A stretch of 64,000 bases of DNA. It comes from Diaporthe sp. PMI_573. Lineage: Eukaryota > Ascomycota > Sordariomycetes > Diaporthales > Diaporthaceae. Location of the stretch: the NCBI GenBank assembly GCA_021399435.1, contig JAJTUP010000038.1:652853-716852 (forward strand), in the 5' to 3' direction. The position numbers were made by a program, and so were the translations under genes. The notes under the pieces were generated by a model. It was not told the origin of the DNA. It searched no databases and saw only the letters and a list, made by a program, of their open reading frames with translations. Position 1 is the first letter of the stretch, and every line of letters begins with the position of its first letter. This document shows positions 1 to 12,000 of the stretch, one piece after another.

Positions 1-24
1 AGACCCAATTTACCAACCCTCGAC

Positions 25-780
25 ATGGACAAGAATCTGAATGAGCTCCTGAGATGGAGCATCGAAGCACAGACCGCCGGGGATGCCAAACCGAACGGGA
101 ACCCTTCCACAACCGCAGTCACTGCCGCCGACGCGCCCGCCGCCGGGGAGGACACAACAGCAGCAACAACAGCCAGCCAGGCCCCCACCACAGCATCGCC
201 AAATGGCCTGAACCCAGAGATCCTCGCCTCCCTGCTGGGCGGGCCCTCGGACGCAGACCTGATGCGGCAGTCCATGGCAGTGATCACCAACACCAAGGAC
301 CCGGAGGTGACGCTGGAGCACCGGCTGACGGCCTTTGACAACCTGGAGCAGCTGATCGAGTCGCTCGACAACGCCAACAACCTGGGGCCCCTGGGCCTGT
401 GGGCACCCCTGCTGTCGACCCTGTCCGACGCCGAGGCCGAGGTCCGCCTGTACGCCGCCTGGGTCACGGGCACCGCCGTGCAGAACAACGTGACGAGCCA
501 GGAGCGCCTGCTGGCCATGGGCGGGCTGCCGCGCCTCGTGAACCTCGCCCTGGCGCCCGCGGAGAGGGCGGACGTCCGCCGCAAGGCCGTCTACGCGCTC
601 AGCTCTGCGACCAGGAACTACCAGCCCGCCATGGACGTCGTCACCGCCGAGCTGGAGAAGGGCGGTCACAGGGCCGCGGGCTCGGCCAAGGTCGATGCGA
701 CAAATATGGATGCTGTCGATGAGGTCATGGACGGCCTCAAGGAGCTTGTCAAGAAGGACGCCGCGAAGGCTTCCGCTTAA
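25..780 (+). CDS. fes1: Hsp70 nucleotide exchange factor Fes1 (armadillo-like)
   Basis: Encodes 251 residues in one exon, close to the usual size of fungal Fes1. The N-terminus (MDKNLNELLRWSIEA) is the family signature. It is followed by an Ala/Thr-rich linker (about residues 28-60) and then helical armadillo-type repeats (about 60-235) that include an LR-YAAWV-GTAVQNN segment and a KAVYALSS segment. Fes1 releases ADP from cytosolic Ssa-class Hsp70 and so supports clearance of misfolded proteins. The ATG lies 24 bases from the window edge, so the promoter is not visible. GC-rich codon use and synteny with a mitochondrial ribosomal gene suggest core genome. A long antisense frame across it is a codon-bias shadow. 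Confidence 0.9.
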   Translation: MDKNLNELLRWSIEAQTAGDAKPNGNPSTTAVTAADAPAAGEDTTAATTASQAPTTASPNGLNPEILASLLGGPSDADLMRQSMAVITNTKDPEVTLEHRLTAFDNLEQLIESLDNANNLGPLGLWAPLLSTLSDAEAEVRLYAAWVTGTAVQNNVTSQERLLAMGGLPRLVNLALAPAERADVRRKAVYALSSATRNYQPAMDVVTAELEKGGHRAAGSAKVDATNMDAVDEVMDGLKELVKKDAAKASA

Positions 781-1147
781 GGATGCTGAGAGGTAAAAAA
801 AAACGGGATAGGGAACACTGGTTAGGACGGAATTGGATCGCACGGGAATGCACCCACGAGGCCATGCATGGACGGCGTTAGAGGCGTTGCGGCGGATCAC
901 GGCTGCGGGATCACACATAGACATGGACAAGCTGGGTCGGGGCCAGCCAAAAGGTATCCGTATCTTCGGAAAATGAGACATGCCATTTTGATGCCATCCA
1001 GATATCTCTGGCCGTTTCTTTCACTTCTATGATATGTGACATGAGGCTTTACAGGTTATGATACAGCGAAACGGTAGTTTGCAGCATGGGCCCATCTCTG
1101 TCTCGCACATGCTTCAATCCGAAGAAAAACAGTTAGGCCACAGTGCC
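781..1147. other. Intergenic space between convergent genes
   Basis: This should hold the 3' UTR of fes1 and that of the convergent uL5m gene. An A-rich stretch just after the fes1 stop (about 796-803) is the only notable feature. I see no gene here. Confidence 0.6.
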
Positions 1148-2390
1148 TCATTTGAAATCGCCGTCAAATGGTACTCCCAGAGCCTGCATAAGCAAGCGAG
1201 CCTGTCGGTTGGACTTGGCTGTGGTCTGGACGTTGACTCGGCATCCGGGAATCATCTAGACACAAACGCCAGTCAGCACACCCCGTCGACCCTAATTCTC
1301 CCCCATGTCTCAGCACACGAGGAGGAACTCACCTTCGCCGGATAGGCATCATAGTTAGCCTGGATCTCGGGGAACAGCGCAAACTGCTCAGGCGCGAGCC
1401 CCCACGACAGGTTGCCGGACTCGTCGCCCGTGCTGCCGGGGACGCCGGGCCACTCCTTGATATTGGGGAAGACGAGGTGGACCATCTTGTCCATGAGCTC
1501 GTACGCCTGCTCCCCCCACACCGTGACCTTGGCGCCGGCCGTCTGGCCCTTGGCGACGCCGAACTGCGCGACGCCGTGCCTGACGCGCGTGATCTCGGTG
1601 CGCGCCCCGCTGACGGCCTGCAGCGCCGCCCTCGCCGCTAGCAGGTACGTAGGCTCCTTGGTGCCCTTTGGCACGTACGTCGACAGCGTGATGGCCAGCA
1701 GCTCCGGGACCGTCTTGAAGTCGATGTCCCGCTCCACGGGCCGCAGCGCGCCCGTGGGACCGCGGGGCCCCCGAAGCGGACGGTTCTTGTGGTACGGCGA
1801 CGAGTCGTCCCACGTCCGCAGCCGCTGCCCTATGGGACCCTTGGCCGTCCCGGGGGGCTTGTGCTCGTACGTCAGCGTCATCAGGTCCTGCGCGATCGTC
1901 GTCTGCCACGTCTCCTTGAGGCGGGGGAGGTAGAACGGCCCGGCTTGGAAGTCGCGCGCGATGGGGTCGGAGGACGGTGGGGATTGGACGGGGTGGAGGT
2001 CGCCGCGGCGGAATTTGGGTGGGTGGTATTGGTATCTAGAGGAGGGAAAGGGACCTCAAGTTAGCAGGTGGGCGCAAAGGGCTGTGGTAGTAGTCCCCGA
2101 CGGGATATAAGGGCAGCACGGTCGTACCTATTGCTGGGAAGCTGGTATTTCCTCTCTTCTGCTCTCTTCTTGGGGTTCTTGAACTCCTCTATTTGCTCGG
2201 GCGACGGGCCGGGGGCTAGTTGTGTGGAATCCGGGTCGAGGTCGCGGTATGCTGCTTGTGTCTCGACCGGCGCCGCAGCTGCAGCTTCTGCTGAGTAACA
2301 TCTCCGTGGACAGATAGGCCTGGCTTGCCGTGACATCTGTGAGACTCGTAATTGCCGCAGCGGGCGGACCATTTCTCTCCAGCTCGCCAT
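1148..2390 (-). CDS. MRPL7: Mitochondrial large-subunit ribosomal protein uL5m (MRPL7), three exons
   Basis: Exons on the minus strand are 2390-2128, 2035-1333 and 1255-1148. The introns of 92 and 77 bp have GT-AG ends (donors GTACGA and GTGAGT). The joined frame is 357 residues and in phase throughout. A mitochondrial targeting region rich in Arg, Ser and Ala occupies the first 40 or so residues. The ribosomal L5 fold follows, with PVERDIDFKTVPELL and FALFPEIQANYDAYPAK, and the C-terminal exon begins MIPGCRVNVQTTAKS, a typical uL5 ending. uL5 binds 5S or equivalent rRNA at the central protuberance of the large subunit and acts in the mitochondrial matrix. The last exon is short (36 codons with stop) and easily missed. 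Confidence 0.92.
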
Positions 2391-3139
2391 CTTGTTCGGT
2401 ATGTCGCGTTGCTCAGTTGGCTGGTGGAGCTATGTCAGGTCAGGCGTGTCGTTGAAGAAGCTCCAAAATTTTTGGAATAGTCGGTTGCTCCCGCACGGGC
2501 CACATGTTGAAGTGCGCGCCCCCTGCCTTTTCCAGAGTCCCTCGGTACATCTTTATTTAGCGTTACACTTCATGTCCTTGGCTAATACTTCGTTGCACCC
2601 GACATGCAAGAACTGCAATGCTTGGGACTGTACAAAGGCGTGAGTAAAAGGTGTCCTTCTGTAGAATTTGATTCCTTGTGCCGTTTTAACGGTGAGTGTG
2701 CTTGCGTTAAGGCAAAGAGTCAACAGTTCACGGTGCCCTTCATAAATAGAACTCAGGTAGCTCGGTACGATTAACAGCACAATAGTGGTTTCACAATGTG
2801 ACCTAGCAACACTCAAATCGAAGCCGTATTCAGTATTTAGTGGCTTCGTTTTTAATTCAGCATTTAGGATGGTGAATTGGAACAAGATGTCGACCGTTAG
2901 TCTTACGTTGCAAGCTGCCTTCCCTAGGGTAAACCAGAAATGGTTCATGAAAGTTGGTGGCCTGGGGTTACACAGCTGTAAGCGTCAGCTCACCACCGCA
3001 AAGCGATTATGTTATGCGGCTCTGCTCTTCCCCCACTCGTTTAACTCCTCTGAACTCTACTCACTTTTCTCGAGCTGCAAATTCTCGGCATAGACTGCAT
3101 GCTTGCTAATCAAAAGCGCCTGTTCGACCTTAGGAAACC
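2391..3139. other. Intergenic boundary between core genes and accessory region
   Basis: About 750 bp upstream of both the uL5m gene (leftward) and the HET gene (rightward), so it probably holds two divergent promoters. Base composition shifts toward AT here compared with the GC-rich core genes. The open frames on both strands look like chance and I recognise no domain in them. Confidence 0.5.
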
Positions 3140-5491
3140 ATGGCAGGTCACGACGCCCGCGAGGAAGATGGCTTGCTTCGGATGAGCGGACCACCCGCTT
3201 CGCGAGCTTACAATTCAGAAGATGATCGTGGATCCCGGGCTACCAGAACAGATGAGAAACCGCCGGAAGCGTTCAACAGACCCAATCTCTGGCCGTATGC
3301 AAGGCACTCCAGCAAGCCTCAAGAGCCATCGCCTCCTCCTCCGATCAATCGACGGAGATCTACTCGGGTGGACGATCAACGACGCAACCCGCCTCAGATA
3401 GTGGGGGCGCCAGGTATGGACCTGAGTACCCCAAGTCACAATCACGATGGGGGTGGCAGAGAGACGCTCCCCGTAGGCTGGGCAGCCTCAAACCGTGTGA
3501 CGCCGCAGCCCGTGAAGCCGCAGCCAGCCATAGCGGGTCCTCCTGCTACCTCACCAGCTACTGGAGTGGAGAATGGCAGGCCTGGTGCGGTCGAAATTAA
3601 ACGGAGTCGCCTATCAACACTTGTTGCTGGTTTACGTCGGTCTGTATCGGAGCAGCCATTCCGACGTCAGTCATCTTCCTTCGGGGTCCTAGGCGACAAT
3701 GTCTACCGCTATACTCCGCTTGGAGCTAAGCATTTCAGGCTTGTGAGAGTTCTCGCCGCACGTAGCTCTCAGGTCAAGTGCGAAATCCTACACAGGCCTT
3801 TTGGAGACCCTCCCAGTTACATAGCCATATCATACGCCTGGGGAGATCCATCAGACACGACCAAAATCATGATCAGAGATGAGCGATCTCTAGCGTTCGT
3901 CGAGGTTCACATCTCCAAGAGCTTGTATCACGCGCTGGAGGCCCTGCGGAGAAAGAGCGAGGATGTGCTGGTCTGGGCAGACGCTTTATCAATCGACCAA
4001 CAAAATCGGGATGAGAAGAGTGAGCAGCTTTTGTTAATGACCGATATCTATAAGAATGCCCAGTATGTTGCTGTCTGGCTTGGTCCTGACGGGGATGACT
4101 GTGACATCGCTACCGCACTCCTGAAAGATGTGGCCACTGCGGCCCGGACTGGTGCCTATCCCGTCCAGGTCAAGAGCATGTTCTCCTCCATAGCGCAAGG
4201 CCAGAGCCTCCCTGCTCTGGCTGCTCTATTTGAACGAGAATACTGGAATCGACTGTGGATTGTTCAAGAAATATTCAATGCAGCTTCCATCTATGTCTAC
4301 TGCGGGTCTACGGAACCACTACCTTGGGACGACTATCAGACAGCGTCACGCGTTTTTTGGCGATACAAGAAGGATCTGGAGGATCTTCTCCCAAGAAATC
4401 ACAATGTGGTATCTCACAAGCAGTACTCCTACTCCCAGATACTGGCCTACTCGGGCCCAGGGGGCCTGCCAGAACTTGATTCATTGATTGGCTTGGGAGA
4501 TGAGGCGCTTCTAGAGGTTCTGCGCATGTGCAGGAGGAAGTTGTCCTCTGACCCTAAGGACAAGGTCTTCGGCGTACTCGGTGTGCTGGGTAAAGAAGTC
4601 CGTGAGGAGTTCACGGTCGATTATGGAAAATCTGTCAAGGACGTGTATACCGACGTCGTCGACTTCCTCCTAACAACGACAGACCGTCTAGATGTCATCT
4701 GCGAGGCTGTCCACTTCCCTGTCCACACGTCTTCAGCCAACCTGCCGACCTGGGTACCGGACTGGTCTCATATACCAGCCACAAGCGCTATTGCATTATT
4801 GCCAGGCTCAGGATTTGCAGCATCTAGAGATGCGAAGGCGGATTATAGGTTTCTGGGTGAACGCCGAAGCCAGCTCGTGATCTCCGCTATCCCACTGGGA
4901 TCGATATCTAGGCACGGCATCCCTGTGGGAACTCTCTGCACACTACAGGACTATCTCATGGCTTTCTTGAACTGGAGAGCCCTGTTCCTCAACGACTTGG
5001 GTCGCACTCCCACAGTCCAAGAAAAGTTCTGCGAAACGATCTGTTGTCGGCAGATCCCACCAGAGTGGAAGGAAAAGGGCAGGCGAGCATGGATGGAGGC
5101 GTGTCTCCACGTTTTCGCGTCTCTGCTACAGGAGCGTCTGCCCTGCCTGGCTATCGATAGTGAGCTGGCATCCTACGCGAATGTGGATGTAGGCTTGAAA
5201 CCGGAAGCAAATCGGCGGTTCCTTCAATACCACTTTGGATCGCGCATGATGGGACGGTGCTTCTGTTTGACAAATGAGGGACGTATGGGCCTCGGGACTG
5301 GCTTCATGGCCCCCAACGACGAGGTGGTGGTCCCGCTGGGGTGCTCGACACCTGTACTGCTCCGACCAGAGGGCAATCGTGGAGAGTATCGATTTATTGG
5401 GGATGTTTACATTGATGGTTACATGCACGGAGAGGCTATGGATGATCTTGATTCCAACAAGAGACGGCTCAAACGTTATGTTATACATTAA
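3140..5491 (+). CDS. Heterokaryon incompatibility (HET) domain protein
   Basis: A single exon of 783 residues. The N-terminal 170 residues are low-complexity, rich in Pro, Arg and Ser. A canonical HET domain (PF06985) spans about residues 215-385: YIAISYAWGDPSDTTKI, then VWADALSIDQQNRDEKSEQ, then MTDIYKNAQYVAVWLGPD, and the closing segment EREYWNRLWIVQEIF. The C-terminal part (about 450-783) is the usual variable HET-protein tail, with a PTWVPDWSHI motif and a GRCFCLTNEGRMGLG segment near the end. HET proteins trigger programmed cell death on non-self recognition or act as effectors in such pathways. The frame is intact with no stops, so it may be functional. Which specificity it carries cannot be told. 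Confidence 0.9.
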   Translation: MAGHDAREEDGLLRMSGPPASRAYNSEDDRGSRATRTDEKPPEAFNRPNLWPYARHSSKPQEPSPPPPINRRRSTRVDDQRRNPPQIVGAPGMDLSTPSHNHDGGGRETLPVGWAASNRVTPQPVKPQPAIAGPPATSPATGVENGRPGAVEIKRSRLSTLVAGLRRSVSEQPFRRQSSSFGVLGDNVYRYTPLGAKHFRLVRVLAARSSQVKCEILHRPFGDPPSYIAISYAWGDPSDTTKIMIRDERSLAFVEVHISKSLYHALEALRRKSEDVLVWADALSIDQQNRDEKSEQLLLMTDIYKNAQYVAVWLGPDGDDCDIATALLKDVATAARTGAYPVQVKSMFSSIAQGQSLPALAALFEREYWNRLWIVQEIFNAASIYVYCGSTEPLPWDDYQTASRVFWRYKKDLEDLLPRNHNVVSHKQYSYSQILAYSGPGGLPELDSLIGLGDEALLEVLRMCRRKLSSDPKDKVFGVLGVLGKEVREEFTVDYGKSVKDVYTDVVDFLLTTTDRLDVICEAVHFPVHTSSANLPTWVPDWSHIPATSAIALLPGSGFAASRDAKADYRFLGERRSQLVISAIPLGSISRHGIPVGTLCTLQDYLMAFLNWRALFLNDLGRTPTVQEKFCETICCRQIPPEWKEKGRRAWMEACLHVFASLLQERLPCLAIDSELASYANVDVGLKPEANRRFLQYHFGSRMMGRCFCLTNEGRMGLGTGFMAPNDEVVVPLGCSTPVLLRPEGNRGEYRFIGDVYIDGYMHGEAMDDLDSNKRRLKRYVIH

Positions 5492-6340
5492 GATTAATAA
5501 TATTATGACTGTTACGATACGTATATAAGTGAAAGCGATGCAATTGCAGAAATGCAAGGAGTACAACAAATGAAGGCTGTCATACCTACCCCTACACGAT
5601 CCTGCTCCGATTCTGCATGTGAAGGACTTGCTGCTGCCTTCCCTGAAACAAAAATCATTGGACTCGACTTCCCTTGCCGAAATGCTCCAGCAGCCAGGAC
5701 TTGGAAGGAGTGCTCACGCGCAAGTTCGCCAGCACCTTCTTGGGTGTTATTCCGTCATCGAACGCGGCTCCTTTCTCCATGATACGACTTGGCTGTACCC
5801 ACTGGCAGTCGTTACGGGTAGTTTCCTCTGCGACTCTGGCTTCGGGATGTGCAAGACCAGGCAACTGCTTCTGCCACCTGCTGTTTCTCAAAACACAATA
5901 ATGCTCAAAGACCCCGTCCCCCCCTCTCTGCATCTCCTGGCTTTTCTTCTTCCCTTCACTTTTACAACATGCCCGCACAGCCTCTCCTCGCAATTCCACA
6001 CCTCCATCTCGGCGCCGACCATCGTGCGCGCCGGCATCTCACATCTCCTCACTTACCTCAGTGCCACCACGGCACTTGATTTCCCTGTGTCACAAATCTT
6101 CGCGTTCCCGAGCCGCGTGCGGGCCTTGTTCCAGCTTTGACAAGCCTCACCACGTCTCAGAGCACTTGCTCTCGAAGCCTTTTCATCTGTCTCAGTCCTA
6201 CTCCGCCTTCTATGCCACACATCTAACCAGCTGCCCCGGACAGTTCACCACCGCGGTGCTCGCGAAGCCGATGTCGTGGCCGGCAGTATTATTCATCACA
6301 GACAGATGCCAAGGTGGGATCCCCTATCCCCCGCTCTCTC

Positions 6341-6465
6341 CGTCCCCTCGTTCTTGTTTTCTCTCAGTCCCCTCGTCCTCGTTTGCTTTCAGTCCCCTCG
6401 TTCTCTTTTTGTCTTCGTCCCCTCGTCCTCGTTTTCTCTCCGTCCCCTCGAACACCGGCCAAGAT
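6341..6465. repeat. 25-bp minisatellite, five units
   Basis: Units begin at 6341, 6366, 6391, 6416 and 6441, each starting with (c/a)GTCCCCTCG followed by a pyrimidine-rich filler, giving an exact 25-bp period. Strong C+T strand bias. The 25-bp period does not preserve a codon frame, so a coding repeat is unlikely. Confidence 0.85.
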
Positions 6466-7041
6466 GAAAAGGAATGTAAGACGCCTCTGCCGTAGGCATG
6501 CGCACCATGAGCGTGAGCGCGATGAGTGGTTCCGTGTGTTTTTCTGAGCTTTTTCACTCGCGGTTTTGTCCTTCGGGAATTTTCCTGCGCCCACCAGCTT
6601 TTTGCTGATGGAAAATCTCTCATTTGTAGGTCACGACACCCACCAAATTCTCGAACCTCAAGCCGGTCACAAGCTACGGCACGGCGAACTTTGGCCCAGC
6701 AGGTGGTGGCGGGAGCTAGTATTTTGGGTTTGTTCTTACGTCCAGACTCGGGTCGAAGATGGCGTGGTTCGGAGAAGACACTCGAGAGGCTAGCTCTCAG
6801 TTACTTTCTTTTCACTTCTTTATTAGTTCTTGTGTCTAGATGTAGTCCAATATTATGCCTACATTCACTTTTGACTAGATCATTCGCGTATCTAGTTGGC
6901 TGGGTTGATCGCCCTTTTGGGTGGTGTGGTCCTTGATAAAATTTACCTACTGAGCAGGCCTATCTGGACTAATTGTCCCAACATCCGTCGTGTGGTCTAG
7001 TTCGCCTACTAGTGGTAGAATTTTTACTGCGGGGTTAGCAT

Positions 7042-7123
7042 ATGTGGGGCTAAAGTTGAATTTATGGAGCCTGCGTGTGTCACTGATAAGCAATGCGCAT
7101 GCTTATCAGCATCAGCCCCACAT
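7042..7123. repeat. Nested inverted repeat (hairpin)
   Basis: Outer arms ATGTGGGGCT (7042-7051) and AGCCCCACAT (7114-7123) are perfect complements. Inside lies a second perfect pair, CTGATAAGCA (7083-7092) and TGCTTATCAG (7100-7109), with the loop ATGCGCA. Such an arrangement could be a tiny MITE or a replication or transcription hairpin. No clear target-site duplication is visible. Confidence 0.6.
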
Positions 7124-8570
7124 TTTGAAAACGTCCCCAACTGGGCCTACCGTTTTCTCACCGTTACAGGTTAATCATGCCGAACAGAGGCTACACCCCA
7201 GGTGTATATTTAATTAAGTTCAAAACCCCACTATAAAACAGGTTTCTATTGCAGATGCATAGTCTCAGCCCACTCCGTCATGACCCAAAAAAAAGCGGCG
7301 AACAGCTCACCTGCTAAATTGAGTGCACTCAGCTACGGCTAGCTTCCTTTGTGTTGACAACTTCGGCAGGGTATTGTGTCTTCGTGCTGGCGAGAGTTAC
7401 TGAACAGATCATAGAGCCGAAAATCACCACGAGAACAGAGAAGTCGGCAACTGGCCCGCTGCACAACACATTACTGTGCCTAGATAGGACAATTCCTATC
7501 TAGTGCAGAGCCTTGGCCGCCTTGGCCCAACGAGACACCCTTTACGGCCAAGGTCTTCACTTGAGAATCATGATGATCGCTGGTCGGCGGGGATACGTGG
7601 CTCCTACTCTCTAGCCGCGGCACAAAAAAAAACATGTGACGTGTGTCTGAGTCATTCTATGCGCAGGAACCTGAGTCATGGCAACCGACAACAGCGCTGT
7701 AGGCTGTGCGCATTAGCTGGACCTCGCCCTGCGCAAGCTGCCATTTGCTAGCAGCCTACCCCTGTGTACCCCACCTCTCAAAAGATGCCAGCCCTCTACC
7801 TGACGGCCCACTATAAAGCAGGTTTTGCGCAGCAATGTTGCATTAGGCTGTGACCTGTGACGCCCTGGCCCCTCTCTCCCCAGTGTCTGTGTGCTCAGCG
7901 CGCAGAATTAGCGGTGGGTCATGAGTCCGAAATCGATGCCTATTGACTGAACCGAGAATTGAGCAGAATGCCATTCGCCTCTCCCTGTTCTTGCAATGCA
8001 TCCCGGCGCACAGGCAACTCTACCCAATTTCCAAATCGAGTACGAGTCATTTCGTACAACTCATCTTTTCCTTATGACCCACTTTGCGCCAATATCTTGA
8101 ACTCTTGAACTGCAGAACCAACTGTTTTACACCCCTGTAGGCTGCGCAGCTCACCCACACAGAATATCCCGCATCACCAACAGGACGGCCCACTCGCGTA
8201 AATCTCTGCGTAATGAGCTGAAATGCAGGTTTAGGCAAGGCAGAAGCGCGTCACGCAAGTCTGAGTCATTTGCTCTAGCCAGAGCACAGGGGTACCCTGT
8301 AGGGGCAAAGGCTTTAGCCATCTGCGCTGGAGGCAGTGCAAACTGGCAGACTGGGCGGTCTCTGCGCAAAAGTGTCCAAGGCTGCGGAGCAATCAATTCA
8401 GGCGGTGTGAGAAGGGGACCCCACTCATGTGAGCAGCGAAGAAGGCACAGCATCTTCGGCATGAAGATGAGCAGGCCCACAAATTTGTTGTTGCCTGAAA
8501 CCTGCCCAACGACTGGCGTGGAGATGCGGTCAGGTGCAATAGTGCACAACCCAGGCATCAGCAGGCGGTG

Positions 8571-8760
8571 TACAAAGGCTGCGCACAGCCATACATTAGG
8601 ATGGTGTCAAAGGCTAGGCCCCGGCATCAGGGGGGCGATGTAATGTAAAGGCTGCGCATAATCCTGGCATCAGGATGGAGGCGGTATGTGTAAAGGCTGC
8701 GCACAAATTAGGCATCAAGATGCGGTGTGTGCAAAGGCTGCGCACAACCGGGCATTGGTC
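8571..8760. repeat. Degenerate tandem array around AAAGGCTGCGCA
   Basis: Four to five diverged units of about 40-45 bp share AAAGGCTGCGCA followed at about 15-25 bp by GGCATCAGGATG or a variant. The divergence suggests an old array. It continues weakly to the left toward 8500. Confidence 0.6.
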
Positions 8761-9046
8761 AAGTGTGTGTGGGCACGCAGCATGCATTCTCCCCACACAG
8801 GGCCCAACAAGTGATTCGCATCCTCATCCCGTTGTTGCCTGAGCCCACCGCGCTACTTCAGGCAAAAGCTTACCCACCGCAAACTTTATTAAAGATGTAG
8901 GCGTGTCGCTGATAAGTTTGGAGGAGCCCAAGCAATCTAGGTCCAACGTCCTCGGCACTCTTCTTCTCTCGTCTTTTTGCGACTCAGTTTCTCTACCTCC
9001 ATCGTCTTTCCAGTCTCGAACTATACGCCCAGTCAAGCCTACGAGA

Positions 9047-12000
9047 ATGGATGACTCAGAAGACAGTTGGTTTGAAGCTGAAGACCAAATTGGGACCGAA
9101 GCTGAAGTCAACGAGTTTGAGCGCTTCCGACAAGATTTTCTCGAGCGCATCGAACGAATCGAGGCGGCAGGATCTTTTGCAACTAGCGGCACCTTCGACG
9201 CTTACCAGAACCCCGGGGTTCCGGTAGACGGCGAGCTCATCGCGCTGCCACTATTAGAAGACGGGGCTCGAAAGCTGGCAAGCCGCAGTCACAAGGCTGA
9301 AAAGAACAAACAAACGCTGGAGATTGGCGCCAACAGAATCAATTTCCAGAACCCGGGATGGCTCGAATTTGTGAACAAACTTGTCAAGCGCGTTGCTTGT
9401 GAGCTCGGAGTACCATCAGTCGACAGCGAGTCCCATATTCGTGCCGAGCTCCACAAGAGCCTTCTATATGAACCGGGGGCTATATTCAAGGCTCACAAGG
9501 AGTAGGCCAAGACGGAGAATGGCAATTTGTGACGATAGTTAACTGTGTACAACAGTACGGAGAAGATCCCAGGCATGTTTGGGACGCTTGTCATTTGCCT
9601 CCCCTCGAAACACACCGGCGGCATTGTGTGCTTGCAGCATGGGCAAGGCTCTATAGAACTGTCCACAGCCGAAGATTCCGAGTTCAAATGCTCTTATCTT
9701 GCCTGGTACACGGATGTTACTCATAAAGTAAGTATATTATACTTTATCCACCTCCGTTCCAAACACGGCGATCTATATGCTAATAAATGCAAAGATCAAG
9801 CCGGTTCAGAAAGGACACCGATGGGTTCTGACTTATAACCTCATCTTTCGTCCTAAGACCTCTTGCCCATCGGCGTCAAGGCTGGAGTCTCAGACTAAAA
9901 GCATAGTACAAGTCCTCTCCAGATGGGAAAGCCTGAAGTGTCCGCCAAGTTTTCTTGCTTATCCTTTTAAGTCTTTCATACAACATGAAAAACTTGACTC
10001 TGTCTTGCCTAACAGGCCCCGATTACCAGCTTGCTCGCTGTCTTGCTGATAGCTGCGCTAAGAGCGGCAAATTCCACATTTTCCTTGGTCAATTCAAGTT
10101 ATGTAGGAGTTGGCCAAACAACAAGGACTTCAAAGACAGGTCCCAGCAAACTCGTATCAGCTATCTTCACCAGGTCTGTGATCTCGAGGGATTTGGACTG
10201 TCTCCGGTGAAAGTCAACATGCCAGAGTCCCATTGGTTAGACCGCTCATTCTATGGAAAGCCCGACATTCGGAAGGGCGGAAAGTATAATAAAGGTGGGC
10301 ACGAGGATTTTGTGGAAACTTACTGGGATACGGTAAGCTTTCCTAGAATTGGATGACAATAATGAGTCTGCCGTCACTAAAAGACAATCTCACCAACAGG
10401 TCGTTCTAATTGTCCCGGAGAACTTACTGCATGCGCCCCTCTGGCACGGAAGCTGGTCACGACGCCGTGGGAGCTGTGCTGAAGCATTTGCATACCAACG
10501 TCGGCGAAAAGACCAACCCGTTACCACGCAAGATTTTTGATCACATTTGCCGCATGGTCTTGGAGGAAGGGTTCGCCACCAAAAAGGAAAACGACGATTA
10601 CATAGGCCATGTCGCAGTCGCCGCTGCGCGTCTCAGAGACCAGTCTTTCTTCAGAGAAGCACACGAGCACACCCTCGTATCCTGGGGAGATAGCCGATGG
10701 TCTAAATTAGGCGGACTCATTGATATCGAAGCTCCGTCAGTGGACTTAAAGGAGTAATCCCTGCCCCCGATTCCACCATACTGTTTGCCCATACCACTAA
10801 CATGCTCGTCTACTTTAGTATTGTCGAGGCTGCGTACAAATGCGAATTCTTTCCCAGTATCTACCTGGCTCTGACCCATTTCTTCCACGAGTTCCGCATC
10901 CACAATCCCGCCGCGAAAGAGCACGTTAAGTTGGAGTGCGCGAAGCAGTGGTATAGCGACAGACTAATCGGCCTGCTTGATCGCTACAACGGTCGCGCGG
11001 AAGAAGACGATGCTGGCACTATCATGAACATTGTTTTGGGCCATATAATTCAGAATACGCCAGAACAGCGGTAAGAAGAGCAAGCATATTATTCTTTTGG
11101 GGTTATAGCTCTTTGGAAATTGAGTTATTCGATCCCTGGGCACCGATGGACTTGTCCTCTGTAGCTAACTCCGAACAGAGATGAGATTGACCAAGCAGTC
11201 GAGGGCTTCGTTCAGAAATTCCAAGGAGTCGAAAGTTTTGTGAATGCACTGGCTGTGGAGATCATCCTCGAACTATCGCATCCAAAAGGCATACGGTCTA
11301 TGTTCCTTCATCTCTTTCGCCTCGTTCTGGAACAGCAATATCAACCTTCAATCTTGAGCTCTGGTATAGATACCTAAAGAGTACACGCCGGAGGGATAAT
11401 GCCACTCTCCGGGATGAAAAGAGTCCCCGAACAGGCAATGGTGAACTCATACGAGCTTTCATCGACTTGGCAGCCGCGTACAGTGAGGACGCAGCCTCCC
11501 ATATATTATGGAAGATTTCAATGCAGGCTTCCAAAATTACGACAGATGCAGTTTCCGGCATTCTGTTACCACTGATTAAGGCACTCCTTCCTTCGGCAGA
11601 CACGCGCTCTCTGGAAGTTCAGTATTGGTTACAGTTGTTCGTGAAGGCCTACATCACGCAGAGCGTGAGCAAGGAGCCATCAAAGCCAGTGAACTGGGCT
11701 CGCCGAGGGGAGATGCACGAGTGCTCACGGGAAGGTTGTGCATGTTCACAGGTGAACGCCTTCTTGGAGGACCCCAACGCCAAGGAACAAACGATCGACT
11801 TGGGCCCAGATTCCGACCACGTACTGGCTTGGTTTCAGGAATTTGTCGAAGTCGATTATCTTGGAGCTGGCAAGATCCATTTCACAAAAACCCTAAAACA
11901 TTGGGTCAAGCGGCATGGCATTTGGGAGCGGGAGGTCGAGAGCGCACAACGGAATCTCCGGGATTTGCCACAGGACGAGCTGAAACAAGCCCTCGGCACT

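Larger units (their letters stand above)
5492..9046. other. Long gene-poor spacer
   Basis: About 3.5 kb with no convincing coding region on either strand. It holds a 25-bp minisatellite (6341-6465), a nested inverted repeat (7042-7123) and a degenerate array of about 43-bp units (8571-8760), described separately. The motif CCCACTATAAAxCAGGTTT occurs near 7230 and 7810, hinting at two decayed copies of one repeat. Short frames here have no recognisable domains. Confidence 0.55.

Noticed and set aside
10..981. 323-codon minus-strand frame opposite fes1
   Set aside because: It is a GC-codon shadow of the Fes1 gene, with low-complexity Cys and Gly runs and no domain.
1412..1933. Plus-strand frame opposite uL5m
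   Set aside because: Antisense of a confidently assigned ribosomal protein exon.
6324..6623. Arg/Glu-rich minus-strand ORF over the minisatellite
   Set aside because: It is an artefact of the 25-bp repeat being free of stops.
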